From a virus, in IMG/VR virus record IMGVR_UViG_3300043673_000007, positions 1 through 39,318 of that record: a stretch of 39,318 nt of DNA; one strand, written 5' to 3'. Numbering within the stretch: position 1 is the first letter of the stretch; every line of letters begins with the position of its first letter. Shown here one piece after another: positions 21,964 to 29,444 of the stretch. The notes beneath the pieces were generated by a model that made no database searches, was not told where the DNA came from, and worked only from the letters and a program-made list of their open reading frames with translations. The position numbers and the translations under genes were made by a program.

Positions 21964-22448
21964 AAGCCCTGACAATCTGGCAACCCTGGGCGACGCTGAT
22001 CATGATCGGCGCCAAGCCCCATGAATTTCGCGGTTACCCCGCGCCGCGCTTTGTCCGCGCCCAGCGCATCGTGATCCATGCCGGCGCGCGTCCGGTCAGA
22101 CCTTCGGAGGTCGAGGACCTGCTGCGGCGCATCGATGCGGAGGCTTGCGGCATCGGCCGCGACGACGACAGAACCTGTCTCGATCTCGACAAGGCGCGCG
22201 AGCTGCTGCTCAAGGTCCGCGCCTCGTTCAAATATCGGTTGCTGCCGACCAGCACGGCGCTGGGCACCGCACTGCTCGGCGAGCCCATCCAGTCCTGCGA
22301 TTTGTTCAAGATGAACGTCGCCGACAGCGATCGCGGCGCCTTCAACTGGGCGTGGCCGCTGACCGATATCCGGCATTTCGAACCGCCGATCCCGATGCGC
22401 GGCGCGCAGGGTTTCTTCGATGCTCATATTGAGGAAACCGCACCATGA
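21960..22448 (+). CDS. ASCH domain protein
   Basis: A 162-residue protein with a clear ASCH start: MKALTIWQPWATLIMIGAKP, EFRGYPAPRFVRAQRIVIHAG, then helical insert (EVEDLLRRID) and ALLGEPIQSCDLF, NWAWPLTDIRHFEPPIPMRG at the end. ASCH folds are PUA-like barrels; a few remove acetyl from N4-acetylcytidine or act on small nucleotides, others bind RNA. Phage copies are common next to DNA-modification genes. Second ASCH-type gene of this operon. Confidence 0.8.
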   Translation: MKALTIWQPWATLIMIGAKPHEFRGYPAPRFVRAQRIVIHAGARPVRPSEVEDLLRRIDAEACGIGRDDDRTCLDLDKARELLLKVRASFKYRLLPTSTALGTALLGEPIQSCDLFKMNVADSDRGAFNWAWPLTDIRHFEPPIPMRGAQGFFDAHIEETAP

Positions 22449-22645
22449 AGCACCGCTGGGGCGACAAGGTCGTCGTCAACACCAACAAAACCGAGCGCGA
22501 CTGTGCCAACTGCGGTTTGGTCAAGGTCACCCGCCACGAAACCGAGGGCGGGCGCGATCTGCATTGGACCGAGTTCTGGCGCGGGCTCGATCGGATCGAA
22601 TGCAGCGCGACGCCGGTCTGTGAACCCGTCACGGTGCCCGCATGA
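22445..22645 (+). CDS. small zinc-knuckle protein
   Basis: A 66-residue protein with WGDKVVVNTNKTERDCANCG, VKVTRHE and a C-terminal CEPVTVPA. It is a shorter paralogue of the C-terminal domain of the protein at 21652. Overlaps both neighbours by ATGA. Function unknown. Confidence 0.55.
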   Translation: MKHRWGDKVVVNTNKTERDCANCGLVKVTRHETEGGRDLHWTEFWRGLDRIECSATPVCEPVTVPA

Positions 22646-22821
22646 GCAACCTCCCTGACAGGGTGATCGCACTCCGCCGCAACGCGCACTCTGGCAACTT
22701 GAAACCAAGCCTTCTTCCGACCTTGCCATCGTCTCACGCCGCCGTCCCGGCGTCGCCTCGCAAGGGTGATTCCATTGGCGTCTATCCCCGTTATCCCGGT
22801 TATCCACAGGTCCGCCCATGA
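22642..22821 (+). CDS. short repeat-derived frame
   Basis: A 59-residue frame coupled on both sides. It reads DRVIALRRNAHSGNLKPSLL, then a Ser/Pro/Ala stretch and VYPRYPGYPQVRP at the end. The first part copies the element segment also found in the 919-residue protein, and the YPRYPGYP end comes from a short tandem of 9-base units. Composition is not protein-like, so it may be a translated spacer that keeps the operon coupled. Confidence 0.4.
   Translation: MSNLPDRVIALRRNAHSGNLKPSLLPTLPSSHAAVPASPRKGDSIGVYPRYPGYPQVRP
22657..22722 (+). repeat. dispersed repeat, copy R5 (3' module)
   Basis: GACAGGGTGATCG (22657-22669) matches 8006-8018 and 15079-15091. TTGAAACCAA (22699-22708) matches 8049-8058. 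CTTCTTCCGACC parallels the end of copy R1. Confidence 0.65.
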
Positions 22822-22970
22822 AAATACACATCGTCAACGTGCATTGCGGGGCCAAGGGAAATTTGGCGCGCTGCACCAGTGATCCCGCCAAGGTCACCTG
22901 CCGGCTGTGCCAGCAATATCTTGCCGCACACCGCGCGCCCGTCGAAGCGAAGGACGGCGCTGAAGCATGA
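22818..22970 (+). CDS. small Cys/His protein
   Basis: A 50-residue frame, ATGA-coupled at both ends. HCGAK and RCTSDP precede CRLCQQYLAAH, giving a CxxC plus scattered Cys/His, a likely single zinc site. It directly precedes the replication-type gene. Unknown role. Confidence 0.45.
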   Translation: MKIHIVNVHCGAKGNLARCTSDPAKVTCRLCQQYLAAHRAPVEAKDGAEA

Positions 22971-24154
22971 TCATCCGCCGTCGCCATACCGCCAACTTCA
23001 CCACCATCGGCAACGTACTGTTCGAAGACGAGCGGCTGGCCGCCGATGAGGTCGGCATCCTGGCCTATCTGTTGTCCCGCCCGCACGACTGGGAAGTGCG
23101 GCGTCCAGCGCTGATGCGCCGCTGGAACGTGGGCCGCGATGCCATCAAGCGGGTGATCACCAATCTGGTGCGCTACGGTTGGTGCCAGCCGGAAAAGACC
23201 CGGCTCGCCAACGGCACCTTCCACTTCATCTACGAAATCCGGGACGAACCCGGCGCGACGCTGACCGACGAAGAGGTCAGGCGGGCTTTATCGCTGGTGT
23301 CCGGCGAGGCTGCGTCTGACGATCTTGACGGGTCCATCGATCGTTCCGATGCCGTTCCGGGCGCCGATGATCCACCTACTGAAAATCCGTCATGGAGGGG
23401 TGGTCACCCGTCGCTGGCTGACCCGTCGCCGGGTGGGGCGTATGTGGCCAATATAAGTATACTAAACAAGGATTTACCAAGGACTGATTCTACCCAAAAG
23501 ATTGAGAGAGAGCACGAGCGGGCCAAGGAAAAACACGCCCTCAACCTCGCCGAGTTCAAGCGCCGCTGGCCGACGATCGCCGCCGACGATCAGACCCGGG
23601 TCGACAACGCCTGGTTCGCGCTGACGGTCGATGAGGGCGAGGCGGCGCTGGCCGGGATTACGCCGTTTTTGGAAAACCAGAAGCGCCTGAAAAAGACCCA
23701 TCCGCCGGCCGGCTTCAACTACCTCGGACAGAAACGCTGGACGCTGCTGGAACAAACGGCGACCGCGGGAACGCCAGCCAGCACGGGCTATCCGCGCGAC
23801 AGCGTCGAAGCCAAGTCGCTTGCCACGCTCTACGACATCGGCGGTGCCGGCGAGGCGTTCCGAAAAATCAATCGCAGCGCTGACGGAACGGTTCGGTATC
23901 GGTTGCCGGTCACGCCGCGGCTGCTGAAGCTCGCCGAGGCCGGCCCAAAAGACGGCTGGGTGGTGCTCAACCGCCAGCAAGCCGGCGCGTGGGAAGGCAT
24001 GCTGCGCGAAACCATCACCGTGCAGGTCCGCAAACATTTGCGCGAAGGCGACCGCGCCCCCTGGCCCTGGCCGCCCTCGGTCGAAGGCAAAATCTACACC
24101 ACAGGTCCACCGGAAACGCTGATGAGCGAACAGGACATGGCCGATTTCAAATAA
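22967..24154 (+). CDS. winged-helix replication-initiator-like protein
   Basis: A 395-residue protein. Residues 1-95 hold a winged helix typical of phage replication proteins: NFTTIGNVLFEDERLAADE then GILAYLLSRPHDWEV, LMRRWNVGRDAIKRVITNLV and YGWCQPEK as the wing. Residues 115-165 are disordered (Pro/Asp/Ser-rich). The rest is a helical and then basic domain (LAEFKRRWPTI, QKRLKKTHPPAGFNYLGQ, MLRETITVQVRKHLREGD) like the C-terminal half of lambda O or DnaD-type proteins. It probably loads replication machinery at a phage origin, which in such phages often lies inside this gene; I see no clear iterons here. Confidence 0.6.
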   Translation: MIIRRRHTANFTTIGNVLFEDERLAADEVGILAYLLSRPHDWEVRRPALMRRWNVGRDAIKRVITNLVRYGWCQPEKTRLANGTFHFIYEIRDEPGATLTDEEVRRALSLVSGEAASDDLDGSIDRSDAVPGADDPPTENPSWRGGHPSLADPSPGGAYVANISILNKDLPRTDSTQKIEREHERAKEKHALNLAEFKRRWPTIAADDQTRVDNAWFALTVDEGEAALAGITPFLENQKRLKKTHPPAGFNYLGQKRWTLLEQTATAGTPASTGYPRDSVEAKSLATLYDIGGAGEAFRKINRSADGTVRYRLPVTPRLLKLAEAGPKDGWVVLNRQQAGAWEGMLRETITVQVRKHLREGDRAPWPWPPSVEGKIYTTGPPETLMSEQDMADFK

Positions 24155-24184
24155 CCGAAACTCTAACTCTGGAAAGGCGAGACG

Positions 24185-24805
24185 ATGGAGATGGCAGCAG
24201 GGGAAACCGGCAACATGGCGCAAGTGCGGGAAGCGCTGCAGGGCATTACGGGGGTCGAGAGCAAGCCGATTATTTTAGGACCGGATCGATATCTGATCAT
24301 TGTGCGACCGAACCACGAATTCGACGCGGTCGACAGTTTCCGTCGCAACAACGTCCGGGCCTATTGGCCGAATTACGAAGAACTGATGCCAACGCAGCAT
24401 CGCCACAACGGCCATCCGGTCCGGCGGATGCGACGGGTAGGCATCTTGCCCGGTTATGTTTTCAGCCCGGTCGACCATGATCAGGATTTCATGGGGCTGA
24501 TCGAGCGGATCGTCGGCGTGATCGATGTGGCGCGGACGTTTTCGGGCAACGCGCTGCTGGTGAACGAGGCCGATATCCAGATCATCCGCAAAATCGAGAT
24601 CGGTCTCAACACGCCGGAGCCGGTCAAGACGGCACACAAATTTAAAACCGGGGAAAAAGTGCGGTTTTCAGATGACCTTTCCGGCCGATGGCCGTCCGGC
24701 AAGATCACCAAGCTCGCGCGCGACGGACGGATCAAGGTCGAAGTCGAAATGATGGGCCGCAAGGTCGAGATCACGGTGTTTCCGCACCAGATCGAGCGGG
24801 TGTGA
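24185..24805 (+). CDS. NusG-family transcription factor (phage NusG paralogue)
   Basis: A 206-residue protein with a NusG N-terminal domain (about 35-140: RYLIIVRPNHEFDAVDSF, WPNYEEL, VGILPGYVFSPVD, GVIDVARTFSGNALLVNEAD) and a KOW domain at 153-206 (FKTGEKVRFSD, PSGKITKLARDG, IKVEVEMMGRKVEITVF, HQIERV). NusG binds the beta' clamp helices of RNA polymerase, and specialised paralogues such as RfaH stop termination on selected operons. It lies 575 bases before the terminator at 25377 that guards the late genes, so processive antitermination is the likely job. AAAGGCGAG is the ribosome site. Family call firm, role inferred. Confidence 0.85.
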   Translation: MEMAAGETGNMAQVREALQGITGVESKPIILGPDRYLIIVRPNHEFDAVDSFRRNNVRAYWPNYEELMPTQHRHNGHPVRRMRRVGILPGYVFSPVDHDQDFMGLIERIVGVIDVARTFSGNALLVNEADIQIIRKIEIGLNTPEPVKTAHKFKTGEKVRFSDDLSGRWPSGKITKLARDGRIKVEVEMMGRKVEITVFPHQIERV

Positions 24806-24806
24806 C

Positions 24807-25175
24807 ATGTGGAACGACGAACGCGACGCGGAACTGCTGCGGCTGTGGAAAACCAAAAGTGCCAGCCAGATTGCGGCCCAGATGGGGGGAACGACGCGCA
24901 ATGCCGTAATCGGACGGTATCACCGGATCCGCGGGGATTATGCCGACTATAACGCCGAGCGCGCTGCGGCGGAACGCAAGGAAACGATGACGAAGCGCCG
25001 CGCTCAACGAGATGCCGAGAGGAAAGCGGTCGAGACGATGCAAAACCTGATCGCGCTCGGCACTCAACGCGATGACGCTATCAAGGCGGCCGTGTCGTTG
25101 GGCGTGCGGCATACCGTCATTGCCAAGGCTCTCGGCGTTTCGCGGCAGCGGATATCGCAGGTCGGACTTTCCTAG
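24807..25175 (+). CDS. GcrA-like regulator with extra C-terminal helix-turn-helix
   Basis: A 122-residue protein. Residues 2-43 match the GcrA DNA-binding region: WNDERDAELLRLW, KSASQIAAQMGG, TTRNAVIGRYHRIRG. GcrA activates promoters that carry GANTC sites methylated by the cell-cycle methylase CcrM, and binds sigma70. Its usual C-terminal sigma-contact domain is not evident here. Instead a basic coil (ERAAAERKETMTKRRAQRDAE) leads to a second helix-turn-helix (LGVRHTVIAKALGVSRQRIS). It is the last gene before the late-region gate, which carries four GANTC sites. Likely an activator at those or other phage promoters. Confidence 0.75.
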   Translation: MWNDERDAELLRLWKTKSASQIAAQMGGTTRNAVIGRYHRIRGDYADYNAERAAAERKETMTKRRAQRDAERKAVETMQNLIALGTQRDDAIKAAVSLGVRHTVIAKALGVSRQRISQVGLS

Positions 25176-25265
25176 ACGAATGGAATCAATTTTTCCGCGA
25201 ACCGAATCACAGTAGCTCTAAAGCCCTGATCCGGTCGGCACGAACTGATCGGAGATCGAGCGAAT

Positions 25266-25403
25266 GTAAGTGTTGCCCCCTGCCAAGGGGATCCTTACCC
25301 AAGTTCCTCGACGGCGGTCCAGCAGATCGCTTCAAAACGAGCACCGCTCGTAAAGCGAAGCATTTAAAAACAACAAGCCGGGGCCTTCCGCCTCGGCTTT
25401 TTT
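25266..25403 (+). ncRNA. structured leader or small RNA upstream of the late genes
   Basis: Three consecutive hairpins without a reading frame. Hairpin 1 spans 25266-25298, closed by GTAAG/CTTAC with an inner CCCC/GGGG. Hairpin 2 spans 25329-25361: outer GCTTC/GAAGC, symmetric A-rich internal loops, inner ACGAGC-ACC-GCTCGT. Hairpin 3 is the terminator at 25377-25403. The 5' end is not visible; no clear promoter was found just upstream, so it may be the tail of the early transcript. It could be an antitermination target for the NusG paralogue, or a free small RNA. Confidence 0.5.
25377..25403 (+). terminator. strong intrinsic terminator before the terminase genes
   Basis: GCCGGGGC and GCCTCGGC pair over eight positions (one G-U) around CTTCC, then six T. 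An A-rich stretch (AAAAACAACAA) precedes it. It separates the long early operon from the structural genes. Confidence 0.85.
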
Positions 25404-25482
25404 GTGACCCTATGGGTAGATCAGCTAAAAAATGCCGTTCCCGTCATTGCCAAAGGACCGCGTCATGATCTGACATCGAAAA

Positions 25483-25522
25483 GCGGGAACCTGTGGCGGC
25501 TGGAAGTGCCGGAGGTTCCCGC
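25483..25522. other. 10-bp perfect inverted repeat, possible packaging or control element
   Basis: GCGGGAACCT (25483-25492) and AGGTTCCCGC (25513-25522) are perfect arms around 20 bases that contain a further GGC/GCC. No T tract follows, so it is not a terminator. It sits just upstream of the small terminase gene, where pac or cos sequences often lie. Confidence 0.5.
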
Positions 25523-25542
25523 GATGTCGTCGATGTTTTGCC

Positions 25543-25556
25543 ACGTTCATGAACGT
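25543..25556. other. 14-bp palindrome followed by T5
   Basis: ACGTTCATGAACGT is its own reverse complement, and TTTTT begins at its last base. It is a protein-binding dyad or a weak second terminator. Confidence 0.45.
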
Positions 25557-25560
25557 TTTT

Positions 25561-25575
25561 GATTCAGAGTGATTC
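25561..25575 (+). promoter_or_regulatory. paired GATTC (GANTC) sites before the terminase start
   Basis: GATTC at 25561-25565 and at 25571-25575 lie ten bases apart, that is one helical turn, and end four bases before the GTG start. GAATC also occurs near 25182 and 25204. GANTC is the methylation and recognition sequence used by CcrM and GcrA in alphaproteobacteria. Confidence 0.4.
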
Positions 25576-25578
25576 ACT

Positions 25579-26265
25579 GTGGGCCTTCCGCAAAAGCTCC
25601 CGGGCGATTTTGACGCGGCGGTGCCGCTGAGCGACCCTCGCTATGAGCGCTTCGCCCAGCTTCGCGTCATCGGCGTGCCGATCCGCACGGCGGCGAACGA
25701 GGCCGGTTTCCGGTCAAAGGGCGACAAGCCGATCCTGGCTGGCAACGCGGCGCGGCTCGATCGCCATCCCGGCGTCATCGCGCGCAAAGCGTTTCTCGCC
25801 GCAGACGACAACGAAGTGATCGCGGCAACGCGCAACTTCGTCCGTGACCGATTGATGCGCTCGGCGACGCTCGATGTTCTGGCGCAGTTCGCAATCCTCG
25901 GCTCGGTCGAGGTCGAAGGCAAAAAGGTCTCCCGCGTCGTCGGCATCGATTGGGAGGCGCTGAAACAAAGCGACCAGTCGATAGCCATCACGGGGTTCAA
26001 GTTCGACCGCGAAACCGGTGTGATGGTCGAATTCACCCGCGACGATCCGCAAGCGGCCCTGGCGCAGCTCCGCGACATGTACGGATTACGCGCGCCGAAG
26101 CGCACCGAATTAACAGGCAAGGGCGGCGGACCGGTGCAGACCTTGGACATGAGCAAACTTTCGGATGATCAGATCAGCAAGCTCGAGGGGATCTTTAAGC
26201 CGCTTGCCGACGCCGGCGGAAATGATGCGACTGATCCGGGCGGAGAAGCAGCGGCGGGCGGCTGA
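25579..26265 (+). CDS. terminase small subunit (TerS)
   Basis: A 228-residue protein, GTG start. N-terminal segment (YERFAQLRVIGVPIRTAANE, AGFRSKGDKP) is a helix-turn-helix as in TerS DNA-binding domains; middle part (KAFLAADDNEVIAATRNFVR) is the oligomerising helix pair; C-terminal part reads RDDPQAALAQLRDMYGLRAP and an acidic, Gly-rich tail. TerS recognises the packaging site and hands DNA to TerL. It overlaps the large subunit gene by 44 bases. Ribosome site weak, so the GTG is not certain; a GTG 14 codons later is the alternative. Confidence 0.7.
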   Translation: MGLPQKLPGDFDAAVPLSDPRYERFAQLRVIGVPIRTAANEAGFRSKGDKPILAGNAARLDRHPGVIARKAFLAADDNEVIAATRNFVRDRLMRSATLDVLAQFAILGSVEVEGKKVSRVVGIDWEALKQSDQSIAITGFKFDRETGVMVEFTRDDPQAALAQLRDMYGLRAPKRTELTGKGGGPVQTLDMSKLSDDQISKLEGIFKPLADAGGNDATDPGGEAAAGG

Positions 26266-27718
26266 AGCCGAGCGCGAGCGGGTCCGCAGCGACGCCGACG
26301 GCATCCGGGCGCGCTGTGAAACCCTTACCGGTTTTGTGCGGGAAGCCTGGCGGGTGCTGGAGCCCGAGGCGACTTATCATCACAGCTGGCACATCGATGC
26401 GATCTGCGAGCACCTTGAGGCGGTCACCGATGGGCGCATCAATCGGCTCTTGATCAACGTTCCGCCCGGCAGCATGAAGTCGCTGCTGGTATCGGTGCTG
26501 TGGCAGGCGTGGGAATGGGGGCCGAAAAGGCTTCGCTCACTGCGATATCTCGCGACGGCGTTCAATGACGGTCCGGTCAAGCGCGATACCCGCAAGGTCC
26601 GTGACCTGATTTTGTCGGACTGGTACCAGTCACTCTGGCCGGAGGTGACGCTTACCCGAACCGGCGAAACGTCGTTTGCCAACAGTGATACCGGCACCCG
26701 AGAAGGTATCGCATTCGGCTCGCTGACGTCACAACGCGGCGATCGCCTGATCATCGACGACCCGCATTCGACCGATACCGCGGAGTCGGACACCGAGCGG
26801 AGCAATACGACCCGGCGCTTTCGCGAAGGCGCGATCAACCGGCTCAACGACCAGGAGAAGTCGGCCATCGTCGTGATCATGCAACGCCTGCATGAGAACG
26901 ATATCTCCGGGGTCATCATCAGTCTGAAGATGGGCTACGTCCATCTCAAGCTGCCGCTGGAATTCGAAGCGGATCAGCGCTGCCAAACGGTGATCGGCTT
27001 CCGGGATCCGCGATCGAGCGACGGCGAATTGCTCGACCCGGTGCGGATGTCGCGCGAGACGGTCGAGAAACTGCGGCGCGATACCACCGCTTATGCGTTT
27101 GCCGGCCAATACCAGCAGCGCCCATCGCCGCGCGAAGGCAACGTCTTCAAGCGGCATTGGTTCGAGATCGTTCCGGCGGCGCCGGCCACCAAGCGGAAGG
27201 TGAGGGGCTGGGATCTGGCCGCGAGCAAGAAGAAGCCCGGGCAGTCATCGGGCCCCGCGTACACCGCCGGTTTGCGGCTCAGCGAGGCCGAGGGCATCTA
27301 CTATATCGAGCACGTCATTCGCGAGCGCGGGTCGCCGGCGGATGTCGACAAGATGATCAAGCAGACCGCCGTCGATGACGGAACGGCTGTTGCGATCTCG
27401 ATCCCGCAGGATCCGGGCCAGGCCGCGAAGGGCCAGGTGCTCTCCTTCGCTAAATTGCTGGTCGGTTACAATTGCCGGTTCTCGCCGGAAACCGGCGACA
27501 AGGAAGCCAGGGCGACCCCGGTGTCGGCCCAAGCCGAGGTCGGGAACGTCAAGATCGTCAAAGGTGACTGGAACGAAGCCTTCCTCGAGGAACTGTGCCT
27601 GTTCCCGAATGGCAAGTTCAAGGATCAGACTGATGCGCTGAGCCGGGCGTTCGGCGAATTGCTGGCGATGAAAACGACGCAGACCCGTCAGGTTCACATC
27701 AACTTCATGGGGCGCTGA
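26222..27718 (+). CDS. terminase large subunit (TerL)
   Basis: A 498-residue packaging ATPase-nuclease. Adenine-binding region HHSWHIDAICEHL, a Walker A of the deviant TerL type (VPPGSMKSLL), Walker B RLIIDDP with the catalytic acidic pair, then coupling motif IVVIMQRLHENDI. The C-terminal nuclease begins RGWDLAASKKKPGQSS (Asp as first metal ligand) and ends near KFKDQTDALSRAF (second Asp). It cuts concatemeric DNA and pumps it into proheads. Start at ATG 26222; an ATG one codon on is equally possible. Confidence 0.92.
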   Translation: MMRLIRAEKQRRAAEAERERVRSDADGIRARCETLTGFVREAWRVLEPEATYHHSWHIDAICEHLEAVTDGRINRLLINVPPGSMKSLLVSVLWQAWEWGPKRLRSLRYLATAFNDGPVKRDTRKVRDLILSDWYQSLWPEVTLTRTGETSFANSDTGTREGIAFGSLTSQRGDRLIIDDPHSTDTAESDTERSNTTRRFREGAINRLNDQEKSAIVVIMQRLHENDISGVIISLKMGYVHLKLPLEFEADQRCQTVIGFRDPRSSDGELLDPVRMSRETVEKLRRDTTAYAFAGQYQQRPSPREGNVFKRHWFEIVPAAPATKRKVRGWDLAASKKKPGQSSGPAYTAGLRLSEAEGIYYIEHVIRERGSPADVDKMIKQTAVDDGTAVAISIPQDPGQAAKGQVLSFAKLLVGYNCRFSPETGDKEARATPVSAQAEVGNVKIVKGDWNEAFLEELCLFPNGKFKDQTDALSRAFGELLAMKTTQTRQVHINFMGR

Positions 27719-27719
27719 C

Positions 27720-27905
27720 GTGCAACACAAGCGACCGCAACATCCGAGCGGGCGTCCGGTCCGCAAGACCGATGTCCGCCAGCTCGGCTTCACGCGCCGG
27801 CCATCCGAAGAACCGTTGACGCCGGGCCTGCGACTTCAGGCCAACTCAACGAATGCCATCGGCTTCACTGCGGACCTGGTGAACGATTATCGGGACGACG
27901 ATTGA
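27720..27905 (+). CDS. small protein between terminase and portal
   Basis: A 61-residue protein starting GTG one base after the TerL stop. Basic, Pro-rich N-terminus (QHKRPQHPSGRPVRKTD) and an ordered-looking end (LQANSTNAIGFTADLVNDYR). Small genes in this slot are sometimes head-tail or portal accessory proteins. No motif proves a role. Coupled to the portal start. Confidence 0.5.
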   Translation: MQHKRPQHPSGRPVRKTDVRQLGFTRRPSEEPLTPGLRLQANSTNAIGFTADLVNDYRDDD

Positions 27906-29419
27906 TGTTCCGTTCGATCGCGAGCCGCATCACCAAGGACAAGGACTATCCCGATCGCACCTTCACGCTGGAGGTCTATGACCGCATTCTCGAAGGCGCG
28001 TTTTACGACCATCTAGAGAGCGGTTTTCACCAGGAGATGTCCGCCGCCAACGAATACGTGCCGTTGCGCGACCGGCGTCCCAGCGTGCGCTACGGGCTCT
28101 GCAAATTGGTAGTTGACGACAGCGTCGCGCTGCTGTTTTCGGAAGGCCACTTCCCGACCGCCGAATGCAGCGACGAACCGGTCAAGGAGGCGCTCGCCGA
28201 CCTGATCAAAGATATGAAGCTCAACCAGGTCATGCTCGAAACCGCCACCACGGGGTCGGTCGGGTCGGTCGCGCTGCATCTTCGAATTCTGGCGCAGGAC
28301 GATGGCCGCTACCGGCCGTTCGTCGAGATCAAGCGCACCAGCTATTTGACCCCGACCTATGACCCGAAGGCGCCGGATCGGCTGATCAAGGTCCGCGAGC
28401 AATACAAGGTCACCGGGGAGGCGCTCCGCGAGCGCGGCTACAGCGTCGAAGACAGCGATCTGCCGGCGTGGTTCTGGTTTGCGCGGGAGTGGGACAGTTT
28501 GGCGGAAACCTGGTTCCTGCCATGGAAACTGAAGGATACCGAGGCCAAGCCCGATCAGATCGATACCGCGCGCACCGTCACCCACAGCCTGGGCTTCGTG
28601 CCGTGGCTGTGGATCCGCAATCTTCCCGGTGACCTGAAGCTGCTGGAGATGCAGCAGAACGGATCAAGACTACGGTTTTCGGATATCGACGGCGCCTGTA
28701 CGTTTGCCGGTGCGATCGATGCCATGATCGAGATCGACTATCAACTGAGCCAGGCGGGGCGCGGTCTGAAATATTCCATGGACCCGCTGCTGATGATCAA
28801 GGAGCCCGCGGCGACAGCGGAAGGTTTCGTGCGCTCGCCCGCGAACGCGATGCTCGTCGGCGAAAAGGGCGACGCGCGGCTGCTGGAGATCGGCGGATCG
28901 GCGTTTACCGTGGTGCTGGATTACGTGCGGGCGCTGCGCGAACTCGGCCTCGAAAGCGTGCACGGCAACCGCACCGATCCGCAGAAGCTCAGCGCCGCCA
29001 CATCCGGCCGCGCCATGGAATTGATGAACCAGGCACTGATCTGGCTCGCCGACAAGCTACGGGTGTCCTATGGCGAGGGTGCGTTGCTCTCGCTGCTCAA
29101 GATGGTCATCGCGGCGCATCAGAAATATCCCTTGACCGTCAAGGGCAAGCAGTTTCCCAAGATTCCTGAATCTTGCGAGGTCACGCTGCGCTGGCCCGCA
29201 TGGTACCATCCGACCTCGACCGACCGGCGCGATATCGCGACCACGCTGTCGACGCACAAGAACGCCGGTCACATGTCGCGCGAGACGGCGGTCAAGACGA
29301 TCGCCGCCGATTACGACGTCGAGGATGTCAAGGCAGAGCTCGCAAGGATCGAAGCCGATCAAACGGCCGAGGTGGCGCTCGTTCCCGCGCCAAAAGGCCA
29401 GGTCAAGACGGAAGTCTGA
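27905..29419 (+). CDS. portal protein
   Basis: A 504-residue protein. Position after terminase, length and sequence fit a portal: helical N-terminus (TFTLEVYDRILEGAFYDH), a beta-rich wing (RPFVEIKRTSYLTPTYDP), then LGFVPWLWIRNLPGD, and a long stem/crown region (QLSQAGRGLKYSMDPLLMI, ELMNQALIWLADKLRVSYGE). Twelve copies form the DNA gate at one head vertex. TTG one codon upstream overlaps the previous stop, but ATG 27905 is preferred. Confidence 0.85.
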   Translation: MFRSIASRITKDKDYPDRTFTLEVYDRILEGAFYDHLESGFHQEMSAANEYVPLRDRRPSVRYGLCKLVVDDSVALLFSEGHFPTAECSDEPVKEALADLIKDMKLNQVMLETATTGSVGSVALHLRILAQDDGRYRPFVEIKRTSYLTPTYDPKAPDRLIKVREQYKVTGEALRERGYSVEDSDLPAWFWFAREWDSLAETWFLPWKLKDTEAKPDQIDTARTVTHSLGFVPWLWIRNLPGDLKLLEMQQNGSRLRFSDIDGACTFAGAIDAMIEIDYQLSQAGRGLKYSMDPLLMIKEPAATAEGFVRSPANAMLVGEKGDARLLEIGGSAFTVVLDYVRALRELGLESVHGNRTDPQKLSAATSGRAMELMNQALIWLADKLRVSYGEGALLSLLKMVIAAHQKYPLTVKGKQFPKIPESCEVTLRWPAWYHPTSTDRRDIATTLSTHKNAGHMSRETAVKTIAADYDVEDVKAELARIEADQTAEVALVPAPKGQVKTEV

Positions 29420-29444
29420 TCTGGTTCGTTTTCTTGCTCGTTTC

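Noticed and set aside
25266-25361. tRNA gene in the late-region gap
   Set aside because: The hairpins do not make a cloverleaf: no acceptor stem, no TTCGANTC-type T arm and no CCA-compatible end.
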